A stretch of 64,000 nt of DNA from Bradyrhizobium viridifuturi (lineage in GTDB: Bacteria; Pseudomonadota; Alphaproteobacteria; Rhizobiales; Xanthobacteraceae), in contig NZ_LGTB01000042.1 in NCBI RefSeq assembly GCF_001238275.1, positions 34,793-98,792 on the forward strand. Direction: 5' to 3'. The position numbers and the translations under genes are program-made. Under the pieces are notes generated by a model that had not been told where the DNA came from, did not search any database, and worked only from the letters and a program-made list of their open reading frames with translations. Every line of letters begins with the position of its first letter. Within the stretch, counting starts at the first letter, position 1. Below, piece by piece: positions 1 to 11,671 of this stretch.

Positions 1-1005
1 CAGCTTGAGGCCGCGATAGGTTCCGGTGGCGGCGCTGCCGGCCGCGAACAGGAAATTGCCGGGGAAATCCTTCTCGTAAGCCGCCTGCAGCTTGGCGTCG
101 AACGGATCTTCCTTGGTCAGCACCTTGAAATAGTCGAGGCAGCTCGCCAGCCCCTCGATCTCGTTGGCCTGATTGATGTTGAGCGTGTTCTCGTCATAGT
201 AGACGCAGGCCAGCCGTCCGCCGTTCTTGAGGAAGCCCGCTTCATAGAGCTGCTTGAAGAACGGACCGACGCCCGGCGGGATCACGGTGTTGAAGACGAC
301 GTCGACCTTGTTGGAGATGACGCGGTTCACCGTGGCCGAGAAGTCGACCTGGTCGAGCGGGTAATACTCCTCGAACACGACCTCGCCGCCATTGTCCTCG
401 ATCACCTTGCGGGCGTAGACGTTGAGCGTGTGCGGCCAGACATAGTTGGCGCTCGGCAGCGCGAACTTCTTGCCGCCGTTCTTGATCAGCCAGGGAATGA
501 AGGTGTCGCATTGCTGCGCCGGCGTCGGCCCGGTGCAGAACAGATACGGCGTGCACTCCTTGCCCTCGTAGAGCTGCGGATAGATGTAGAGCGTCTTGCC
601 GCGCGCCACGATCGGATCCTTGATCGCGTTGCGCATCGAGGAGGTGATGCCGCCCAGCACCATGTCGACCTTGTCGCGCTGGATCAGCTTGCGGACATTT
701 CCGACCGCGACCGATTCGTTCGAGGCGGTGTCCTCGATGTAGAGCTCGAGCGGCCGGCCGAGCAGGCCGCCGCCGGCGTTGATCTCCTTGATCACCATCT
801 TGGCGACGTTGGCGTCGGCGTTGCCGGCATAGGCGATCGGGCCGGTCAGGTCGGTCGCGATGCCGACCTTGATCGGGCCCTCGGCGGCGTTGGCCCAATC
901 GGGCCTGACGACCCAGCTGCCCACCCCGGTCGCGAGCGCGCCGGTCGCGAAGGCGAAATTGCCCATGAAGCGGCGGCGCGTCAGATTCATGCGTTCAATC
1001 GACAT
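1..1005 (-). CDS. LIV/urea-type ABC transporter substrate-binding protein, Tat signal (C-terminus beyond window)
   Basis: An uninterrupted frame runs from an ATG at 1005 to the left window edge, giving 335 residues without a stop, so the C-terminus is missing. The N-terminus has a twin-arginine-like signal (LTRRRFMG at about residues 8-15) followed by a hydrophobic stretch and an Ala-rich cleavage region. The mature part begins like a type I periplasmic binding protein (IKVGIATDLTGPIAYAG, then GGLLGRPLELYIEDTAS). The start overlaps the end of the upstream permease gene by 11 bases, so the two are probably translated together. It resembles urea/short-chain amide binding proteins, which fits the amidase two genes upstream; the ligand itself is inferred. 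Confidence 0.85.
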   Translation of the reverse strand, partial: MSIERMNLTRRRFMGNFAFATGALATGVGSWVVRPDWANAAEGPIKVGIATDLTGPIAYAGNADANVAKMVIKEINAGGGLLGRPLELYIEDTASNESVAVGNVRKLIQRDKVDMVLGGITSSMRNAIKDPIVARGKTLYIYPQLYEGKECTPYLFCTGPTPAQQCDTFIPWLIKNGGKKFALPSANYVWPHTLNVYARKVIEDNGGEVVFEEYYPLDQVDFSATVNRVISNKVDVVFNTVIPPGVGPFFKQLYEAGFLKNGGRLACVYYDENTLNINQANEIEGLASCLDYFKVLTKEDPFDAKLQAAYEKDFPGNFLFAAGSAATGTYRGLKL

Positions 1006-1906
1006 GGTGATTAGACCCCTTTCCCAGCAATGAGCCTTGCGGCCGGAATTTGATGAAGGCGATGGCGAGCACGAAGACGAGCACGTCGGCGACGACCGGC
1101 GACATGACCCATGGCAGCGCCGCGCTGAGCGTGCCGATCAGGCCGGCGCCGGCGACCGGGCCGATGAAGGAGCCGACCCCGCCGACCATCACGGCGACGA
1201 AGCCCTGGATCAGGAAACGGATGCCGAGATCGGCGAACAGGCTGAACACCGGCACGATCAAGGCGCCGGCAAGCCCGGCCAAGGCCGCGCCGAACGCAAA
1301 GGTCGCGCCGTAGATCAACGGCGTCGAGATGCCCGAGGCGCGCGCCAGCGCCGGGTTTTCCAGCGTGGCGCGGACCCGCAGCCCGAAAGAAGTGCGCGCC
1401 AGCAGCAGATAGCAGGCGCCCATCACCAAGAGCGTGATCACGATGATGGTGAAGCGCCAGGCCGAGATATGGACGGAGCCGAGGTCGATCGAACCGCCGA
1501 TCGGCTCCGGCACGGTGAGATAGAAGCCGCCGATCAAACCGCGCACGCTTTCGCGGATGATCAGCCCCAGCGCATAGGTGCCGAGCATCGCCACGATCGG
1601 CGCGGCGTAGAAGCGCCGGATGATCAGCGCCTCCAGCACGAAGCCGAGCGCGCCGACCACGAAGGGCGCCGCGATCATGCCGGCCCAGACCGGCGCGCCA
1701 TGGGCGTAGGCCAGATAGGTCACATAGGCGCCGAGCAGGACGAACTCGCCCTGCGCGAAGTTGAAGATGCCCATCATGCTGGCGATGATGCCGAGCCCGA
1801 GCACGACCAGCACGATGATCGCGCCGAAGCTCACGATCTCGAACACCGCGGCGAAGGTGCTAGCATGGTGTTCGATCCCTCCGGTCTGCGACAAGCGGCG
1901 CCTCAC
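995..1906 (-). CDS. LivH-type ABC transporter permease
   Basis: 303 residues of mostly hydrophobic sequence with about eight membrane spans. It carries the LIV-permease hallmarks NFAQGEFVLLGAY near residues 48-60 and a conserved cytoplasmic GGVGSFIGPVAGA loop near the C-terminus, so it is an inner-membrane permease of a branched-chain amino acid/urea/amide importer. The GTG start at 1906 overlaps the amidase stop by 4 bases (GTGA), which decides the start and points to translational coupling. The second permease and the ATPases are not inside the window and may lie to its left. Substrate is inferred from the neighbouring amidase and binding protein. Confidence 0.88.
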   Translation of the reverse strand: MRRRLSQTGGIEHHASTFAAVFEIVSFGAIIVLVVLGLGIIASMMGIFNFAQGEFVLLGAYVTYLAYAHGAPVWAGMIAAPFVVGALGFVLEALIIRRFYAAPIVAMLGTYALGLIIRESVRGLIGGFYLTVPEPIGGSIDLGSVHISAWRFTIIVITLLVMGACYLLLARTSFGLRVRATLENPALARASGISTPLIYGATFAFGAALAGLAGALIVPVFSLFADLGIRFLIQGFVAVMVGGVGSFIGPVAGAGLIGTLSAALPWVMSPVVADVLVFVLAIAFIKFRPQGSLLGKGSNHHVD

Positions 1907-3417
1907 ATCTTCTTCCAGTCGCCGGCCTGCTCGAAGGCGTGCGCGGCGCGGTAGATGGTGCTCTCCTCGAACATCCGGCCGACCAGCATCAGCCCGACCG
2001 GCAGGCCATCGACCATGCCGCAGGGCAGCGACATTGCCGGGTGATGGGTGATGTCGAACGGCGCGGTGTTGGAGATCATCTCGAGCGCGCGGGCGACATA
2101 TTCCTCGCGGCTGGCATTGGCCTCGGGCAGTTTCGTCGCCTTCATCGGCGTGGTCGGCATCAGCAGCAGGTCGTAGTCCTTGAAGGCCTTGTCGTAGGCC
2201 GCGGCGAGCCTTCGGGAAATGTTGAGCGCCTTGCCGTAGAAGCGCGGGCCGAAGGTGTTGTTGATGTAGGTACCGAGCATCATGAACAGCTTGGTGGTCT
2301 CGGACAGCGAATCCGCCTGACGGCGCCAGCCGCGATGGAAATCCATCAGCGAGGTCGAATAGAGGTCGCCGCGGCTGAGGCCGTAGCCGTCGCCGAACAT
2401 CATGGTCTGGGTCAGGCCTTCGGTGCCGATCGGCGTCCAGATCGCGCCGCCCGCCATGTGCATCGGGATCGAGACATTCTCGACCGACGCGCCGAGATCC
2501 TTGAAGCGCTTGGCCGCCTCGCGCACGCTTTCGTTCACCGCGGCTTCCGCGGTCGGCTGCTCAAAACCTTCCTTGAGGATGCCGATCTTCATGCCCTTGA
2601 CGCCCTTGCCCAGCGCCTTGGTGTAGTCCTCGACCTTCGGCGCCTTGATGCGCGGATCGTAGCCGTCGTCGCCGGCCAGCACTTCGAGCAGCAGCGCATT
2701 GTCTTCCACCGACGCGGTCATCGGGCCGGTGTGGTCGACATAGATCTCGATCGGCATGATGCCGGTATAGGGCACGAGACCCCAGGTCGGCTTCATGCCG
2801 TAGGTGCCGCAGAACGAGGACGGCATGCGGATCGAGCCGCCCTGGTCGCCGCCGATCGCCATGTCGACCTCGCCGAGCGCGACCACGACCCCGGAGCCCG
2901 ACGACGAGCCGCCGGCCGAATAGCCCATCTTGTGCGGATTGTGCACTGGACCGTAGGAGCCGGTATGGCTGCCGCCGGACAGGCAGAAGTGCTCGCAATG
3001 CACCTTGCCCTTGATCTCGGCGCCGGCATCCAGCATGCGGGTGACGATGGTGGCATCGAAGTCGGGCACAAAGCCTTCCAATGTCGACGAGCCGTTGGTC
3101 ATCGGCACGCCGGCCAGCATGATGTTGTCCTTCAGCGCAACCGTCTTGCCCTTGAGCTTGCCGGAGGCCGCACCCTTCACCGTCGACTTGCGGTACCAGG
3201 CATTGTGCTTGTTCTCTTCCGGCGCCGGGCGATAGCCGGGCGTGCGCGGATATTTCACCTCGGGCAGTTCGTCCGGCAGCTGGGCGACAAGATTGTAGGC
3301 ATCGACCGAGCCCTGCATCAGGCCGCGGAACGAGGCCACGTCCTCATCGGTGAGTGACAGGCCGCACTGCTCGGCGACGGCACGAAGTTGCGTTGGCGTG
3401 GGAAGGACGACGGTCAC
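1903..3417 (-). CDS. amidase (amidase-signature family)
   Basis: 504-residue cytoplasmic amidase that should hydrolyse carboxamides to acid plus ammonia. The Ser-cisSer-Lys triad is visible: Lys96 in VALKDN, Ser171 in the GGSSSGSG signature and Ser195 in GGDQGGSIRMPS. These are the numbers I recall for the broad-spectrum Rhodococcus amidase associated with nitrile hydratase, and the length is normal for that group. The start is a GTG preceded by an AGGAG box with a 6-base spacer. It is the first gene of an apparent operon with the permease (4-base overlap) and the binding protein, so imported amides are probably hydrolysed for nitrogen or carbon. A palindrome at 3512-3539 lies about 95 bases upstream. 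Confidence 0.92.
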   Translation of the reverse strand: MTVVLPTPTQLRAVAEQCGLSLTDEDVASFRGLMQGSVDAYNLVAQLPDELPEVKYPRTPGYRPAPEENKHNAWYRKSTVKGAASGKLKGKTVALKDNIMLAGVPMTNGSSTLEGFVPDFDATIVTRMLDAGAEIKGKVHCEHFCLSGGSHTGSYGPVHNPHKMGYSAGGSSSGSGVVVALGEVDMAIGGDQGGSIRMPSSFCGTYGMKPTWGLVPYTGIMPIEIYVDHTGPMTASVEDNALLLEVLAGDDGYDPRIKAPKVEDYTKALGKGVKGMKIGILKEGFEQPTAEAAVNESVREAAKRFKDLGASVENVSIPMHMAGGAIWTPIGTEGLTQTMMFGDGYGLSRGDLYSTSLMDFHRGWRRQADSLSETTKLFMMLGTYINNTFGPRFYGKALNISRRLAAAYDKAFKDYDLLLMPTTPMKATKLPEANASREEYVARALEMISNTAPFDITHHPAMSLPCGMVDGLPVGLMLVGRMFEESTIYRAAHAFEQAGDWKKM

Positions 3418-3511
3418 GGCGCTCTCCTGAAGCTTTTGATCCCTGGATGATCCCTCGGCACAGGGCCGGGCTGCGCGTTGACCCGCGCGAACCGCTCACC
3501 CCGTCGCTGTA

Positions 3512-3539
3512 TTGAAAACGGAAATATTTTCCTTTTCAA
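3512..3539. promoter_or_regulatory. AT-rich imperfect palindrome upstream of the amidase operon
   Basis: A 28-base AT-rich palindrome in a GC-rich region: TTGAAAA/TTTTCAA ends enclose a GGAAAT/ATTTTCC core, with 12 of 14 positions paired. It sits between the amidase start and the end of the AmiC-like gene. Its TTGAA/TTCAA ends match a second palindrome next to the marR-like gene at 6109. It could be a MarR-type operator or, less likely, a terminator for the upstream gene. Confidence 0.45.
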
Positions 3540-3582
3540 GTATTTTTTCACAAACAGGTTCGCCAGACTGTCGCGTCCGGCC

Positions 3583-4766
3583 TCAGATCGCCTTGATCAC
3601 CCTGAAGTCGAGGCCGTCGGCTTCGGCGAGATACATCGGCATCCTGGCGTGACCGCTGCGAACCGTGACCGGACCGCGCGGGCCGCGATAGACGAGGTTG
3701 TCGGCTGCCGCGAGCAGCGGCCGCATGTCCAGCGTGCCGGCGCGGTTGGCGGCGGCCTCGAGCAGGCAGAAGCTTCATAGGCGGACTCGCCGCACGACCC
3801 GATCGGCGGCGCGAACGGCCCGAACATCGCCCGATGGCGGTCCCTGAAATCGTCGCCGGCGTGCGAGCCGACACAGGGGAAATAGCCGGAGGCGCAGAAC
3901 AGGTTCTCGGTCTTGTCGGCGCCGATGCCGAGCAGCGACGTTTCGTCGACGCAGCCGGCATAGCGCAGAATGGTGCGGGCGAGCCCGGCATCGGCGAAGG
4001 CGCGGTTGAAGGTCACGCTGTCGGTGCCGATCAGCGAGATCAGCACGACATCGGGCTTCGCCGCACGGATCCGCTCCAGCTGCGCCTCATGATCGTCCTC
4101 GCCGACCGGCACGAACTCCTCGCCGACCACCGTGCCGCCGGTCTCCTTGATGTAGCGCTTCACCGCGCGGTGCGATTGCCACGGCCAGACATAATCGCTG
4201 CCGATCAGGTACCAGCGCGCGGCGCGCTTGGTCTCGGCGAGCCAGTGGATCGATGGTCGGCTCTGCCAGCGCGGCGTCTCGCCGATCGCAATCACGCCCG
4301 GCGTCCGTTCGCCGCCCTCATAGACCGGCGTGTAGATGTAGGGGATCTTGCTGCGGGTGATGAGGTTACGCAGCGCGAGGCGCACCGCGCTGGTGTGCAT
4401 GCCCATGATGAGATCGACCTCGTCGGACGCGATCGCCTGCTCGGCGCGGTCCAGAACTTCGTCGAGCGGTCCGCCGGCGTCGTAGACCTGGAACTCGATC
4501 TCGCGGCCGAGGATGCCGCCGCGCCGGTTGATCTCCGCGACGGCCAGTTGCGCGGTCGAGGTCGTGGCCGGCCCCCACATCCCGGGCGAACCGGAGCAAC
4601 AGACGAAGCCCGCGACCCGCAGCCGGTTGCGCGCGCCGCGCGGACCGAACCCGCTGCGATCCATCGGCGCAAGCATGCGATCCGACGCCGCCGACGCCAG
4701 GTTCCTGAACAACAGGGACGGCGGGAACGGGAGATTTCTTGCCGTGACGTTGAGCGTCGAATGCAC
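3583..4766 (-). pseudogene. AmiC-like amide-binding protein, frameshifted near 3764-3768
   Basis: Paralogue of the next gene, with near-identical middle sections (GGERTPGVIAIGETPR, YVWPWQSHRAVKRYIKE). It belongs to the AmiC/UrtA type I binding-protein group. Reading is normal from a GTG at 4766 (AGGAG box, 5-base spacer, the same arrangement as in the paralogue) to about residue 333. There the frame is lost after YEA; adding one base restores LLEAAANRA and the shared C-terminus (MYLAEADGLDF, VIKAI, stop at 3583). The protein has no convincing export signal, as in Pseudomonas AmiC, which is a cytoplasmic ligand sensor. The one-base loss may be a sequencing error because ten other genes in the window show the same defect. 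Confidence 0.75.
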
Positions 4767-4834
4767 ACCTGCTCCTGTCTGGCACCGCACCCTGGGGCAA
4801 GCGCGGCGTCGCCCACGCGGACGACGGTGCCAAG

Positions 4835-6016
4835 CTAGATCGTCTTGATCACATTGAAGTCGAGACCGTCGGCTTCGGCAAGATAGATCGGCATTTCGGC
4901 GCGGCCATCACGAATGGTGACCGTGCCGCGCGCACCGCTGTAGACGAGGTTGCGCGCCGCTGACGATAGCGGCCCCGTCGACAGCGAGCGGGCCCGGTTG
5001 GCCGCCGCTTCGAGGAAGCGCATCCCCTCATAGTTCGACTGCCCGACCGAACCGATCGGCGGCGCGTGCGCCCCGAACATCGCGCGGTAGCTGGTCTGGA
5101 ACTCGTCATTGGCGCGCGAGTCGACGCAGCCGAAATAACCGGAGGCGCAGAACAGGTTCTCGGTCGCGTCCGGCCCGATGCCGAGCAGCACCGTCTCGTC
5201 CATCGCGCCCGCATAGCGCAGCGTGGTGGCGGCGAGGCCCGCCTCGGCGAAGGCGCGGTTGAAGGTGATGCTGTCGGTCCCGATCAGGGTGATCAGCACG
5301 ACATCGGGCTTGGCGGCGCGAATTCGCGCCAGATGCGGCTCGTGATCGTCCTCGCCGAGCGGGACGAACTCCTCGCCGACCACCTGGCCGCCGGCCTCCT
5401 TGATGTAGCGCTTCACCGCGCGATGCGATTGCCAGGGCCAGACATAGTCGCTGCCGATCAGGTACCAGCGCTGCGCCTTCTTGACCTCGGTGAGCCAGTG
5501 GATCGCCGGCCGGCTCTCGGCCCGCGGCGTCTCGCCGATCGCCATCACGCCGGGGGTCCGCTCGCCGCCCTCATAGACCGGCGTGTAGACATAGGGGATG
5601 CGGCCGCTCGTGACCTTGCGCAGCGCAAGGCGCACCGCGGAGATATGCGAGCCCATGATCACGTCGATCTCGTCGTAGGCGATCGCCCGCTCGGCGCGGC
5701 GCACAACCTCTTCGATCGGCCCGCCGGCGTCGTACATCGACAGTTCGACCTCGCGGCCGCGAATGCCGCCACGCCGGTTGATCTCCGCAACCGCCAGCAT
5801 GACGCTGTTGGCGGAGATCGGCCCCCAGATCCCGGGCGCGCCCGAGAAGGTGATGAAATTGCCGATCCGAAGCTTGCTGTCGGTGCCGCCACGGCGCGAT
5901 GAGCCCGGCTTGACGGTCAAAGCGAGATCGGCCGCGCAGGACGACGGGCTTCGAAACAGGTGCGGCGGCGCGACGGGCAAACCGCCATACGCCTGGTAAG
6001 AGACCGTCGAGAGCAC
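4835..6016 (-). CDS. AmiC-like amide-binding protein
   Basis: 393 residues from a GTG at 6016 with an AGGAG box 5 bases upstream; longer in-frame starts exist but lack a ribosome site. The fold is a type I periplasmic-binding protein: FITFSGAPGIWGP near residue 55, GGIRGREVELSMYDAGGP, the VYEGGERTPGV loop and YVWPWQSHRAVKRYI. These features resemble AmiC of P. aeruginosa, which senses amides and controls an antiterminator. No clear signal peptide is present, so it may be a cytoplasmic sensor rather than a transport component; no amiR-like partner is seen. It lies 68 bases upstream of its paralogue and is divergent from a marR-like gene. Confidence 0.82.
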   Translation of the reverse strand: MLSTVSYQAYGGLPVAPPHLFRSPSSCAADLALTVKPGSSRRGGTDSKLRIGNFITFSGAPGIWGPISANSVMLAVAEINRRGGIRGREVELSMYDAGGPIEEVVRRAERAIAYDEIDVIMGSHISAVRLALRKVTSGRIPYVYTPVYEGGERTPGVMAIGETPRAESRPAIHWLTEVKKAQRWYLIGSDYVWPWQSHRAVKRYIKEAGGQVVGEEFVPLGEDDHEPHLARIRAAKPDVVLITLIGTDSITFNRAFAEAGLAATTLRYAGAMDETVLLGIGPDATENLFCASGYFGCVDSRANDEFQTSYRAMFGAHAPPIGSVGQSNYEGMRFLEAAANRARSLSTGPLSSAARNLVYSGARGTVTIRDGRAEMPIYLAEADGLDFNVIKTI

Positions 6017-6108
6017 GCCAACTCCTGTCTGGGAAGCAATACGCAACGCAGCCAGCGGGCGGTCGCGGCATCCGCCCTTTGGTTGGGGGAATATCCTAGG
6101 GGAAAATA

Positions 6109-6128
6109 TTGAATATTCAACAATTGAA
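6109..6128. promoter_or_regulatory. candidate MarR operator between the AmiC-like and marR genes
   Basis: A perfect 12-base palindrome, TTGAATATTCAA (6109-6120), overlaps a second inverted repeat, TTCAA-CAA-TTGAA (6116-6128), in an AT-rich island between divergent genes. This is the usual place and shape for a MarR-family operator. Binding is inferred only. Confidence 0.5.
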
Positions 6129-6194
6129 GTGCATATAGAAACGGCATGCGTTGCCGGACATTCATTCACCGGGTCAGGAACCAGGTCTCACGCC

Positions 6195-6638
6195 GTGGCT
6201 AAACCGCCGAAAGAAAACTCCCCGATCACCGAACACCTCGCCTACCTGCTCGCGCAAGCCAACCGGGAGATCAACCGGCAGTTGGAGACGCGGCTGGCCA
6301 AGGAAGGCGTGCCGGTCGAGCAGTGGCGCATCCTTAAAGTGCTGTCCGACGGCAACGGCCATTCGATGGGCGAGCTCGCGGATGCTGTGCTGCTCAACCA
6401 TCCGACGCTGACCAAGATGATCGACCGCATGGTGTCGGACGCGCTGGTCTACCGCGTGCAGGACCCCAAGGATCGCCGCAAGGTGCTGATGTTCGTCTCC
6501 GACCGCGGCAAGGCGCTGTGCCGCCGGCTCAACTCGCTGGCGGTGAGCCAGGAGGAGCACATCGTCGAGAGCTATGGCGACAAGTCGACCACAGAGCTCA
6601 AGCGCCTGCTGGAAAGCCTGATCGGCAGCGCCAACTAA
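6195..6638 (+). CDS. MarR-family transcriptional regulator
   Basis: A winged-helix regulator of about 147 residues. Dimerisation helices come first (ITEHLAYLLAQANREIN), then the DNA-binding domain (GHSMGELADAVLLNHPTLTKMIDRMVSDALVYR) and the wing (DPKDRRKVLMFVSDRG). A GTG at 6195 gives a typical MarR N-terminus; an ATG at 6129 would add 22 atypical residues and abuts the candidate operator, so I prefer the shorter form, without a strong ribosome site for either. It is divergent from the AmiC-like genes and probably controls them and perhaps the amidase operon in response to an amide or aromatic ligand. Confidence 0.85.
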   Translation: MAKPPKENSPITEHLAYLLAQANREINRQLETRLAKEGVPVEQWRILKVLSDGNGHSMGELADAVLLNHPTLTKMIDRMVSDALVYRVQDPKDRRKVLMFVSDRGKALCRRLNSLAVSQEEHIVESYGDKSTTELKRLLESLIGSAN

Positions 6639-6793
6639 GGCCGCGCCGGGCGGGCGCCGGCCCATCAAAAAAGACCAGCGGGGAATGTCGGGCCCGGGGC
6701 GTTCGGTGCGTCCTGTGGGCGCGCCTGCGGCGCAGCCTTCGCATGCCGTCGCGTAAGGTTCCCCGATCCACCATCAGCGAGGACATCCCCGTC

Positions 6794-7228
6794 ATGACTT
6801 CGATCACGCCGTTCCTCTGGCTCGACAACAATGTCCGCGATGCCGTCGCGTTCTACAAATCGGTGTTCCCGAACGCCGAGATCGAGACCGTCAGCGACTT
6901 CATGGCGAGCTTCGAACTCGAGGGGCAGCGGTTCTACGCGCTCAATGGCGGGCCGCAGCACAAGTTCAACGAGGCGGTGTCGTTCTTCCTCAGCGTCGAG
7001 ACCCAGGAGCAGGTCGACTACTTCTGGGGGAAGCTCACCGACGGCGGCCAGGAATCGCGCTGCGGCTGGCTCAAGGACCGCTTCGGCCTGTCCTGGCAGG
7101 TGATCCCGACCGCGCTGAGCCGCTACCTCGGCGATCCCGACCGCAAGGCCGCCGACCGCGTCATGCAGGCGATGTTGAAGATGCAGAAGATCGTGATCGC
7201 CGACCTCGACAGGGCCTACGCCGGGTGA
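6794..7228 (+). CDS. VOC-family (PhnB/glyoxalase-like) protein
   Basis: 144-residue protein of the PhnB-like branch of the vicinal-oxygen-chelate fold, often labelled 3-demethylubiquinone methyltransferase-like. Visible features are the opening TPFLWLDNNVRDAVAFYKSVFP, the central ALNGGPQHKFNEAVSFFLS strand and the closing CGWLKDRFGLSWQVIP. An ATG at 6794 starts this domain exactly. It is convergent with secA and has no functional link to its neighbours. The catalytic role is unknown; the fold assignment is firm, an enzymatic function is not. Confidence 0.85.
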   Translation: MTSITPFLWLDNNVRDAVAFYKSVFPNAEIETVSDFMASFELEGQRFYALNGGPQHKFNEAVSFFLSVETQEQVDYFWGKLTDGGQESRCGWLKDRFGLSWQVIPTALSRYLGDPDRKAADRVMQAMLKMQKIVIADLDRAYAG

Positions 7229-7247
7229 CGGCGAGGCGGCTGCGACG

Positions 7248-7263
7248 GGCGGGTCAGCCCGCC
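7248..7263. terminator. GC-rich hairpin between convergent genes
   Basis: GGCGGG-TCAG-CCCGCC forms a 6-bp stem between the VOC gene and the end of secA. No U-run follows on either strand, so intrinsic termination is uncertain. Confidence 0.3.
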
Positions 7264-7283
7264 ACGTCAGCCCTTGCGGCGGC

Positions 7284-10148
<2,865 letters not shown>

Positions 10149-10439
10149 GCGAAATTCCTGTTCTTCGGTCTCGAGTTCGGTCTTGGTTCAGTCTTGAATT
10201 TCAGTCTTGGAATACAGCCTGAGATGGTCCGGCGGATCGCCTATCAACTCACCGTGACGCGCTACGGTTCGAGCCCCGACCCGGGGCTCCCTAGCCAATT
10301 GAGTGGGAAACGGGCCATCCTGGGTTCAACGGCGAAAAACGCAGCAAAATAAGCGCTCTCACCGCTGACACGGTCGGCCAGAGATATGGCCCGGTCGGGG
10401 GGTTGTCAACGCCGCCAAGATGTCAAGGAATTCATCATT

Positions 10440-10469
10440 TTGACAAGACTTTCGCGTTGCCAATGTAAC
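10440..10469 (+). promoter_or_regulatory. possible sigma70-type promoter for the PpiC gene
   Basis: A TTGACA hexamer at 10440-10445 is followed after 18 bases by TGTAAC at 10464-10469, about 60 bases before the isomerase start. The 379-base secA/ppiC interval otherwise shows no gene. The -10 match is only partial. Confidence 0.35.
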
Positions 10470-10527
10470 ACGATTGGGCGAGTGTCCGCCCCGCTCGAGC
10501 TTCCCCCCTTTAGACCAAGGATTTTGC

Positions 10528-11457
10528 ATGACCACCTCGCCTCCGGAAACCAAAACCGGCCTGCGCCTCGGCCTCGCCACCCTGGCCGCCACGGGCTGTC
10601 TTGTCGCAGTGCTGGCTGCCGGCCTCCCGGTCCGCGCCGCGGAATCCGACCCGGTGCTGGCGAAGGTGAACGGTTCCGAGATCCATGCCAGCGACGTGGC
10701 GCTCGCCGAGGAGGAACTCGGCCCGAGCCTGCAGCAGATGGACCCCTCGACCCGCAAGGACAACGTGCTGTCCTTCCTGATCGACATGAAGATCGTGTCC
10801 AAGGCCGCCGAGGACAAGAAGATCGAGAACAATGATGACTTCAAGAAGCGGCTCGCCTTCACCCGCAACCGCCTGTTGATGGACAGCCTGCTTGCCAGCG
10901 AAGGCAAGGCCGCGACCACCGACGACGCCATGAAGAAGGTCTATGAAGAGGCCGCCAAGCAGATCACCGGCGAGCAGGAAGTGCGCGCCCGCCACATCCT
11001 GGTCGAGACCGAGGACGAGGCCAAGGCGATCAAGGCCGAGCTCGACAAGGGCGCCGACTTCGCCGAGCTCGCCAAGAAGAAGTCCAAGGACCCCGGCGCC
11101 TCCGACGGCGGCGACCTCGGCTTCTTCACCAAGGAGCAGATGGTGCCGGAATTCTCCGCGGTCGCCTTCACGCTCGAGCCGGGCAAGATCTCCGATCCGG
11201 TCAAGTCGCAGTTCGGCTGGCACATCATCAAGGTCGAGGAAAAGCGCAACCGCAAGGCGCCCGACTTCGAGCAGGTGAAGGCCCAGATCGAAACCTATGT
11301 GACCCGCAAAGCCCAGGCCGACTACGTCGCCAAGCTGCGCGAGGCCGCCAAGGTCGAGCGCATGGACAAGCCGGCCGCGGATGCGGCGGCACCGGCGGAT
11401 GCCGCCAAGGACGCGCCGAAGCCGGCCGACAACAAGATGGCCCCGGCGAAGAAGTAA
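10528..11457 (+). CDS. periplasmic PpiC/parvulin-type peptidyl-prolyl isomerase
   Basis: 309 residues starting at an ATG with AAGG eight bases upstream. A signal peptide (about residues 1-37, ending AAGLPVRAAE) is followed by a SurA-N-like helical region and a parvulin rotamase domain around residues 150-250 (RARHILVETEDEA, DPGASDGGDLGFF, KSQFGWHIIKVEE). The C-terminus is an Ala/Pro/Lys-rich tail. It probably assists folding of outer-membrane or periplasmic proteins, like PrsA or SurA relatives. An intrinsic terminator follows at 11489. Whether catalysis or chaperoning dominates cannot be told. Confidence 0.93.
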   Translation: MTTSPPETKTGLRLGLATLAATGCLVAVLAAGLPVRAAESDPVLAKVNGSEIHASDVALAEEELGPSLQQMDPSTRKDNVLSFLIDMKIVSKAAEDKKIENNDDFKKRLAFTRNRLLMDSLLASEGKAATTDDAMKKVYEEAAKQITGEQEVRARHILVETEDEAKAIKAELDKGADFAELAKKKSKDPGASDGGDLGFFTKEQMVPEFSAVAFTLEPGKISDPVKSQFGWHIIKVEEKRNRKAPDFEQVKAQIETYVTRKAQADYVAKLREAAKVERMDKPAADAAAPADAAKDAPKPADNKMAPAKK

Positions 11458-11488
11458 GCTTCGCGACACTGAACTGATCGAACTTGCG

Positions 11489-11514
11489 ATGGCCGGGCAT
11501 GTCCCGGCCATTTT
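11489..11514 (+). terminator. Rho-independent terminator after the PpiC gene
   Basis: ATGGCCGGG-CATGT-CCCGGCCAT followed by TTTT, 32 bases after the isomerase stop, with a strong GC stem and short U-run. Confidence 0.75.
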
Positions 11515-11551
11515 GCTATTTGTCGGGCATCGCCACGGCCGCACCAGTACT

Positions 11552-11671
11552 GTCGTCCCTGCGAAAGCAGGGACCCATACGCCGCGGCCGGTGTTGTAGA
11601 CCGGCCTCGTCGTTCCAGAACCCTGCAACAATCGACTTCGGTGGTTATGGGTCCCTGCTTTCGCAGGGACG
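11552..11671. repeat. intergenic repeat family A with 28-bp perfect terminal inverted repeats
   Basis: A 120-base element bounded by perfect 28-base inverted repeats; each end is itself a small hairpin (GTCCCTGC-GAAA-GCAGGGAC). Similar elements occur at 20332-20508 and 58929-59058. With the terminator above, it fills the 374-base gap before argJ, where no gene was seen. Confidence 0.85.

Noticed and set aside
1037..1954. Long plus-strand frame opposite the LivH permease
   Set aside because: Asp/Arg/Gly/His-rich antisense text with no recognisable domain; the minus-strand permease is clear.
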